Origin: Bettongia penicillata ogilbyi
Taxonomy: Eukaryota > Chordata > Mammalia > Diprotodontia > Potoroidae
NCBI GenBank assembly: GCA_023548195.1
Contig: JAJHZJ010000532.1
Span: 1,568,725-1,632,724 of the forward strand
Reading direction: 5' to 3'
Length of the DNA: 64,000 nucleotides
Position numbers and translations under genes: made by a program. Below are positions 57,166 to 64,000 of the stretch, piece after piece. The notes below the pieces were generated by a model. It had not been told where the DNA came from. It did not search any database and saw only the letters and a list, made by a program, of their open reading frames with translations. Each line of letters begins with the position of its first letter. Positions within the stretch are counted from its first letter, which is position 1.

Positions 57166-57796
57166 TAAAAAATAAAATCAAGATCAGCTAATGGGAAACA
57201 GAACTCAGTCCACTGTCTCTTTCTAACAAAACCCTCACCTTAGGGTGCCGACATCAAATTTTCACCATATAGAAAGTAACTTTGCTCAAGGTCAGAATGG
57301 AAGGGAATTGATCTAATGGCCAGGGCTAGGGAATCTGTGGCCCTGTAAGTCCTCAAATGCGGCTCTTTGAATCCAAACTTCACAGAATAAATCCTTTCAT
57401 CGGTTCTCTCTCGGAGTCCAGGACTGGTTCTGTCCTTCTGGCAAGTAAAGACAAAAGAAGGCCTTTCTTCCTTAAGCCACACCTGGAGTGTCCTTATTTT
57501 TCCTTTCAGGTTTCCAATCTGTAACTTAACATCCTGGAGTTAGAAGTAAGCTCCTGGAAGAAGAATCCTGACATTAACTTATTTTTGCTCCTGGGTCTTT
57601 GTCAGTTTGCCCACCTGGACTGAAATGTCCTTGGTTCATTCAGCACACACAGATCTGCGGTGTTCGCTATACAGAGGAAACCTGAATGAAAAGCTTTTAA
57701 TGGTAACTCCTCCATTGTACTGGGTTTGTAACTGATGTTAGCACCCCACCCCAGACCTCAGCTTTTCACTAATAGTGTGAGCTAGCATTTATATGG

Positions 57797-57990
57797 TACC
57801 ACAGCGGATAGAGGGCTACCCTGGAGGAAGACTGAGTTCAAATCCACCCTCAGACACTTAGAATAGCTGTCACTCAGCCTCAGTTTCTCCATCTGTAAAA
57901 GGGATAATTAGAATAACAACCTCTCAGGGTTTTTGTGAGAATCACATAAGATAATGTTTGTGAAGCACCTGGCACATTGGTGCTACAAGT
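57797..57990 (+). repeat. SINE with MIR-type tail, sense
   Basis: 'ggtaccacagcggatagagggc ... gagttcaaatccaccctcagac ... ctcagtttctccatctgtaaaagggat ... gtgaagcacctggcacattgg' runs from tRNA-like head to MIR 3' end. Confidence 0.7.
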
Positions 57991-58059
57991 TTGCCCTCAT
58001 TTATATTATTAATTTTATTTATATATTATACATATTATTTATTATACATTATTTATATA

Positions 58060-58245
58060 TGTTAACTTGTTTGACCCTCCCAACACCCCTCTGAAGTAGG
58101 AACTATTATTAGCCCCACTTTCTAGGTAAGGAAACTGAAACAGACTTGCCCAAGGTCTTATAGTTAAGTAAGTATCTGCAGCAGGATTTGAACTCAGGCC
58201 TTCCTAACTCCAAGTCCAATACTCTATCCACTGTGCCACTTAGAT
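58060..58245 (-). repeat. MIR-type SINE, antisense
   Basis: 'ttgaccctcccaacacccctctgaagtaggaactatt ... aaggaaactgaaacagacttgcccaagg ... actctatccactgtgccac'. An AT-rich spacer at 58005-58060 separates it from the sense copy upstream. Confidence 0.7.
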
Positions 58246-58730
58246 GACTTGAGCCAGGAGAGACCACTTGCTGCCCCCCTGGCTCCTAGGACATTCTGGT
58301 GAGTTCATTTCACAGCAGCATCATGCATTACAGCCAACGTAGCAGAAGTGGGTTTCACTGTGTCCATCTCTCCTAACTATCCTATGCCAACATATCAAAG
58401 AAAGACAGCATCTGACAGAGGGAAAAGACCAGGCTATCTCAACTCAACCTGGGTCCTAATCCCACCTATGTTACTTAATGTATTATGTATTATATTATTA
58501 TAATATACCTGACGGGTAGGTCAGCCTCCATAGGCTTCCTCATCTGTAAAATAAGAGGGTAACACCAGAGGTCATCTGAGATCCCTTCTCTCTAGAGCTC
58601 TGATCCTGTAATTACATCTGAAGTCAGAAGACCTGGATGTTTTTGAACACCAGTTCTCTTGGTTCCATTTCATCTCATTGAGACTTACTTACTTGTCTGT
58701 GATATGAGACAAGAGCAGCATGGTGGTAAA

Positions 58731-58970
58731 GGGCAGCTAGGTGGTGCAGTGGATAGAGAGGAAGACTCATCTTTGTGAATTTAAATCTGGCTTCAGATAC
58801 TAACTAGCTGTGGGACCCAGGACAAGTCACCTAACCTTGTTGACCTCAATTTCCCCACATGAGTAAAATGAGCTGGAGAAGGAAATGGCAAATCACTCCA
58901 GTGTCTTTGCAAAGAAAACCCAAATGGGGTCATGAGGAGTTGGGCACAACTGAAATGACTGACCAATAAC
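58731..58970 (+). repeat. Marsupial SINE, sense, well preserved
   Basis: Head gggcagctaggtggtgcagt, tail 'ctggagaaggaaatggcaaatcactccagtgtctttg ... aaatggggtcatgaggagttgggcacaactgaaatgactgac'. The best example of the family in the window. Confidence 0.9.
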
Positions 58971-59739
58971 AAGACAGGTGGATAAGTTGCTCTCTAATGT
59001 TTCTTTCAGTTCTAAAGTCTATGAAATGGTTCCCCCTACAATTCCTTGGATGGATTGACCCACAGGGCTTTCTAGGGTTATTTCAACTGACCGACACAAT
59101 AGAGCTCTCACATGCTCAGTCACACATTATACCACCCTAAAAGGGGCTGTGATGGAGAGAATGAATTGTGTCCAGCTCCCCCTTAGTGTGGAGCCCCAAG
59201 TCAGAAAAAGAGGACTCAGGAAATAGATAAAGACAGTAGAGATGAGCAGGGGAGGCACGAAAATGTGAGACATCTGGCAGAGAAAGAACTGGTGATGAAA
59301 GATTGTGAATTACTGTAAAATTCCCAAGGTTCACCTTGGAAAACCCAAGGGTCGTTACTTATTATTATGATCTCACTCCAGCATTTCAGTGGCTCCCAGT
59401 TGTCATGGGTTTCTGAATGACTGACTCAAAGGATCAAGGAGGTCTTGGTTTCATCCACACAGAAGGCTGAAGCATCTCCCTGAAATGCACAGGATCTGGG
59501 CGTGTCCCCAAAGTTAAGTCAAAAACAGAGCCCGCCACAGAAGGGCTTATGCATCAAATAAAATCCATTCCTAGGGTAGGCTGGGGCCAGACTGCAGACC
59601 ATCAAAATGATGGAACGTGGTGAAGTCTCATTAAACGTTAATTTGTCAGACAGCTCTTCAGAAACCTAGCAGCCTGACATCTGAACAAACCAGCTGTGTT
59701 CTCTTTTAATGTTAACATGTAAGCATATAAACAGACCAT

Positions 59740-59835
59740 GGGACCTTAAAATCCAACCTCTGCAATTTACAGATGTGGGAACTAAGTCCTAGAGAACTCA
59801 AGCGATTTGCCCATGGACACAGCAGACCCATTGCT
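59740..59835 (-). repeat. MIR fragment, antisense
   Basis: 'caatttacagatgtgggaactaagtcctagagaactcaagcgatttgcccatggacac' is a short antisense MIR core. Confidence 0.55.
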
Positions 59836-59980
59836 CGCTGGCTTTTTGTGAGAGACTTTGAAAAGCTGCTTGACTGGTTTGGGAAAATAAGGATGTTTTT
59901 ATGGGGAAAGTTGCACAAGCTAACTTTGAATGTTATTTCAACAAGTGGAAATTGGGGGCAGGCGGAGGGAACAGAGACTT

Positions 59981-60217
59981 TTCTTATTCAGTCCTGTCCA
60001 ACTCTCCATGACCCTTCTGGAGTTTTCTTGGCAAAGATACCAGAGTGGTTTGTGCCATTTTCTTCTCCAGCTCATTTTACAGATGAGGAAACTGAGGTCA
60101 ACAACTTTAAATGACTTGCCTAGGGTCACACAACCAGTAAGTGTCTGAGGCCAGATGTGAACTCATGAAGGTAACTCCAAGCCTCGTACTCTACCCACGG
60201 TGCCACTTGGCTGCCCC
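59981..60217 (-). repeat. Marsupial SINE, antisense, complete
   Basis: Tail-first order: 'ctccatgacccttctggagttttcttggcaaagatacc ... agatgaggaaactgaggtc ... ggtgccacttggctgcccc'. The frames 59773-60114 and 59930-60148 overlap it and are not genes. Confidence 0.87.
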
Positions 60218-61392
60218 ATATGGCTTTTTAGTGTTATCTTGATTGGCTAAAAGCCTAGAAACCTAGGGCTCTCACATGCCCAATCTCACATTCCACATTC
60301 CTGGGAAGGAAATTCTGGGTCTAGGGAATAATATAAGCAAAGGCACAGAGATAGGAAACTGAGGAAAATTTTCATAGAATAGGAAATAATCCAGTTTGCC
60401 TACAGTGTAGAATGCATGATGGGAATCAGTTTTGAGTTTAGGCTGGAAATATACCACTTAAATGCACTTGGAAGAATGAATAACCCTTCCTAGGAACCAA
60501 AATTAGTACCTAAGTGTGGCTTTCCTCAGCTGGCCAGGTCTAATACTATACCAAATGCCTTCAAGCTCTGCCAGAGTCTTTGATCAGCCCACCCAAAGAA
60601 CACTTGTGCTGCCTAAGAAATAGCGTTAATTTTCAGCTCCAGCCTGCTTCTGATGGAAAAGTTGAATCTGACATTTAGGTACAACAGTACTCTATCAAGG
60701 CCTTGTGCCTTTCCCTAGGAATGCTCCCTTGGCTTGGGGTACCATGCGCCTATAGTTGGAGCTGGCTGTGATATGAGGAGAGGGAGCAGGCCTTGTCACT
60801 TTTTCTGAGTTCCAGGAATTCTGGGAAATGCTCTCAACCCAGGAATCTACACACAGCCCTGCTATGACTCCCTGACTTTGCACAGGCCCCATTCCGAGTA
60901 AAGGTTGCTCCTTCTTCCCTGACTTGGCCGCCTTCAGAAAGACTAAACACCGTGATGTCTTTAAGTATGAATTGTGGCTTTGATTAAGTATTAATTCTGC
61001 ACTTCATTTGCCTCACATGGTTTAAGCCCAGCAGACAAGATGGTTGTGTTCTAATATTTGTCAGAAGCACAGGCATAGAGCAACAACCTTTGTGCCCATG
61101 CCAGGCTCAGGAGGGTAGCAGGAGATACAATTACACAGCCCTATGTCAAGGGCAATGTCAACTCAGCTCTTTTCTCAGGGCCAGAGCATAGGTGGCTGTC
61201 TATGATAACTTCGGAATATGAATTGGGCCGATGAGGATTCTATCTCCCATCCTACTCCCACTCCAAGAGCTCTTGATGGACAGCTTAGGCATCTTCTACC
61301 CTGCTGTCATGTGCGGGGCATCACCAACATCCCAGCATATGTTGTCTCAGGTTGTCTCCAATCTACTTACAACGGAGACAAAGCTTAGCATT

Positions 61393-61601
61393 GTTTCTGT
61401 TCACTTATTTTGGCCATGTCTGACCCTTGGTCACCCCATCCAGAGATACTGGAATAGTTCACCATGTTCTTCTCCAGCTCATTTTGCAGACGAAGAACTA
61501 AGGTAAGCATGGTGAAGTAATTTGTCCAGGGTTCCACAGCTAACATCTGTCTAAGGACCTCAGGACTTCCTGACCTTAGCCCCTGAGCTCTATCTACTGC
61601 T
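61393..61601 (-). repeat. Marsupial SINE, antisense, diverged
   Basis: 'tggtcaccccatccagagatactgg ... ttcttctccagctcattttgcagacg ... gagctctatctactgc' keeps the family order with many changes. Confidence 0.75.
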
Positions 61602-62514
61602 GACCACAATTCATGATGAAGGAAGGCAGATTTCTCTTCCCTAATAATTTGGTACCTACAAGCCTATCTAAGGCCTTATCCTAGATTTTTATAAGCCCAC
61701 AAGAGAATGCATTTTGAATGAAAACCAAACTAAACCAAATTAAAAACCAAGCAAGAGAATGTCTGCAGTTCTGGCCGGAAATCCAAGAGCAAAAGTGCCC
61801 TGGGCAAGCAGCCTGAGTGCCTCGTCTGGAGGCCTGCAGAGGTGGGGCTGTTGTGGTGGGAGAAGCTGCCTCCTGTTTCACTGGTGACTACTGTCCACTC
61901 TGTCCTTGGCTGGGAAACTTCAAGAGTTCTTATTTCTAGGAACAGGAGAGTGCTGGCACAGACTGGGATGGGTTATTCCGAGTTGTCAGCCAGACGGATG
62001 CTACTAGAAGAAGAGCTGGAGGGGGCTATGGTCCAGTCCAAGGCCCTCATTTTCTAGAGGAGGAAACCGATGCTCACAGACAGCAGCATCGTAATGGCCC
62101 CTTCTTGGAGAGCAGAGACTATCTTTTGCCTTCCTTTGTATTCTTGGTACATAGCATTGTACCTGGTGTACAGCTTACACCTAACAAATGTTTGCTGACT
62201 AACTGACCAAGGACACACATAAGTAAAGAGTAGATCCAAACCAAGAAAACACCAACCCTCACAAGGAAAGCAAACAAATATTAACCTCTCCCTGAGTTCA
62301 GAGTATTTCAAGGAAACAATTTGCACCTTCCCATTGGACTGTTTGGCTTTGCCTTCTAGCGAAGTGTTTTCTTTCCCAAGGCAAGCAAGGATTTATAAAA
62401 AAACTCCGGTAACCTTCTCTATGTGGGTGACTCACAAACAGCCCTCATTTTCACTGAAATAAATGCCTGTAGTTTCTACTAGTGGTGGGGGGGGACTCAC
62501 ATGCATTTTTTCAT

Positions 62515-63165
62515 TCCTTCTTTTTTCTTTTTAAATTTTCTTTTTAATTTATGGAATAAAACAAGCATTTCCAGAACATAGTACAATAAAAAAAGATGAT
62601 CGTATGAAATTGCAATTCTACTAGGCACAATTCACTATTCCTTTCGAATATACCAGGAAATTATCATGTAAATGTCTTTTTTCTTCCTCCCCCATACCCT
62701 AGAGATGGCTACCATGAGACACAAGTAGGAATGTATTCATAAAAATATTCTACACATACTTCTATTGATGAGCTCTTTTTCTGGATGCAGATAGCATTTT
62801 TCTTCATATGCCCTTTATATTTAATTTGGGTATTTGTAATAGTCAAAATAACTTACTCAAAGTCTTTCTTAAAACAATATTGCTATTACTGTATACAGTG
62901 TTCTCTTGGTTCTGCTTATTTCTCCCTTCATGATTTCATACAAACCCTTCCATGTTTCTGTACCAATCACTGAGCTCATCATTTCCTGTAGCACAGTCAC
63001 AATCGTGTACCGTGACTTGTTCAGCTTTTCCCCAATGGATGGGCATCCTTGCAATTCCCAGTTCTTTGTCACCACAAAGAGAGTTGCTATAAACATTTTA
63101 GAATATATAGGTTCTTTTCCTTTTCCCCAATTGTCTTTGGAAATAGACCACATAGTGGTATTTTT
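62515..63165 (-). repeat. L1 3' region, antisense
   Basis: 'aatttatggaataaaacaagcatttccagaac ... tttttctggatgcagatagcatttttcttcatatgcc ... catgtttctgtaccaatcactgagctc ... cccaatggatgggcatccttgcaattcccagttctttgtcaccac ... gttgctataaacatttta' is the antisense 3' portion of an L1, better preserved than the copy at 56.5 kb. The frames at 62869-63153 and 62906-63340 lie in it. Confidence 0.7.
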
Positions 63166-63504
63166 CAGTGATGGGGAGCAGATCTGTTGGTCTGACCTTG
63201 GAAATCAGTCCCCAAACCCTTCCCACACTGCTCTTGGTCAGAAGCAGCTACCTGGCTCTGGAGGGACATCAAGTGGCACACCCATCATTAGTCCATCACA
63301 GTGGAACCATTTTCCTGACAGATCTCCAACAGGGTTTTAAATTTCTGATCAAATAGCAGAAAGAAGGTTTATATAACCATACAAAATAAAGCAGAAAATT
63401 GGCTAATCATTTTCATAAAGGTATCATATCCCATTAGCCTAATTCCCTGCCGCAGTTTCTAGGTTCCAGTTAGAAAAAGAGAGCATAAAATGACTGTGAT
63501 CTCT

Positions 63505-63702
63505 TTTGGGGTTTTCTTGGTAAAGATCCTGGGGTGTTTCCAATTGCTTCTCTAACTTATTTTACAGACGAGAAAATGGAGGCAAAGAGGGTAGAGTGCC
63601 TTGCCAAGGTTCACACAGCTGGTGAATGTCTGAGGCTGGATTTGAATTCAAGTCTTCTGACTCCAGGTGCTGAACTCTATCACTGTGCCACTTAGCTACC
63701 CC
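63505..63702 (-). repeat. Marsupial SINE, antisense
   Basis: 'gggttttcttggtaaagatcctgg ... cttattttacagacgagaaaatgg ... ggttcacacagctggtgaatgtctgaggctggatttgaattcaagtc ... ctgtgccacttagctaccc'. Confidence 0.85.
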
Positions 63703-63929
63703 TGTTTGTTTTGATATCACCTAAATTGCTCGCATCTCTTTCTTTTGTCAGAGAGCCATCCTTGTAACCAAGAATTTTTTATCTTATTGGATTTTAACTG
63801 GGAAATACAAATCCCCTGATAAGGGCAGTCTCCAACTGAGGAACTGGACAGTGAAAGCATGCTGAATTTGAAATCAGTGGATCTGGGTTCTAATGTAGAT
63901 GGCTGCTACTAACCATGTGCCTTTACCTG

Positions 63930-64000
63930 GACAACTACGTAGTGCAGTGGATGGAGGGCTGGGCTTGAAATCAGGATGTCCCATCTTCCCGAGTTCAAAT
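63930..64000 (+). repeat. Marsupial SINE, sense, cut by the window edge
   Basis: 'acaactacgtagtgcagtggatggagggctgggcttgaaatcagg ... cgagttcaaat' is the tRNA-like head. The rest lies outside. Confidence 0.75.

Larger units (their letters stand above)
54012..64000 (-). other. LHFPL2: LHFPL2 intron (3' part), running off the window
   Basis: The acceptor is tttttttcttcctttag (minus strand). The remaining 10 kb contain SINEs, MIRs, L2, two antisense L1 fragments and a possible LTR, listed separately. 59000-59700, 60230-61390 and 61610-62510 show nothing I can name. No other LHFPL2 exon was found. Confidence 0.8.

Noticed and set aside
62906..63340. 144-codon frame near the right end
   Set aside because: It lies mostly in an antisense L1 3' region and contains no LHFPL2-like sequence.
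1..64000. CRISPR arrays, operons, tRNA genes or a prokaryotic-type system
   Set aside because: The window is vertebrate DNA. The only tRNA-like sequences are SINE heads, and the direct repeats are target-site duplications or microsatellites.

Overview
The window looks like genomic DNA from a marsupial. Its introns and intergenic DNA carry a marsupial-type tRNA-derived SINE (start like gggcagctaggtgg, tail like actgaaatgactgaac), many MIR, L2, CR1/L3-like and L1 fragments, hAT-like short elements and one solo LTR. Codon use, GT-AG introns and AT-rich introns are typical of a mammal. The repeat families were recognised by eye from remembered consensus text, so family names are class-level only.

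Two protein-coding genes are present, tail to tail. From 1 to about 37.2 kb, on the + strand, lie the last four coding exons of SCAMP1 (secretory carrier membrane protein 1): 1894-2053, 17219-17320, 27508-27625 and 33158-33322. They join in phase and encode the C-terminal 181 residues, including all four membrane spans. A long, nearly repeat-free 3' UTR follows. From about 48.2 to 64 kb, on the - strand, lies the last coding exon of LHFPL2 (53755-54011), its probable long 3' UTR (down to about 48.2 kb), and part of the intron upstream of it, which runs off the right edge. Convergent SCAMP1 and LHFPL2 is the arrangement I remember from human chromosome 5q14. SCAMP1 is a four-span membrane protein of post-Golgi recycling carriers, and LHFPL2 is a four-span protein of the LHFP family. 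Nothing in the window suggests that they work together.

The roughly 11 kb between the two 3' ends (about 37.2-48.2 kb) is a nested repeat zone. Its main feature is a 3.03 kb retroelement on the - strand (38204-41234). It has a CpG-rich 5' UTR, a nearly intact LINE-1 ORF1, a 3' UTR and a long (TAAA)n tail, a perfect 15-bp target-site duplication, and no ORF2. Two relatives sit in SCAMP1 introns: an older near-full-length copy at about 18.96-21.60 kb and a 5'-truncated copy at 28258-29216 with a perfect 19-bp duplication. This is the structure of a HAL1 ('half-L1') element, which must borrow the L1 ORF2 protein to move. It is the most interesting system in the window, although the class itself is known. 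A 397-bp solo LTR (44218-44614) with a 6-bp duplication, and a short hAT-like element, both interrupt one L2 copy nearby.

No CRISPR arrays, tRNA or rRNA genes, or bacterial features were seen. Most other open frames are chance frames or lie inside repeats.
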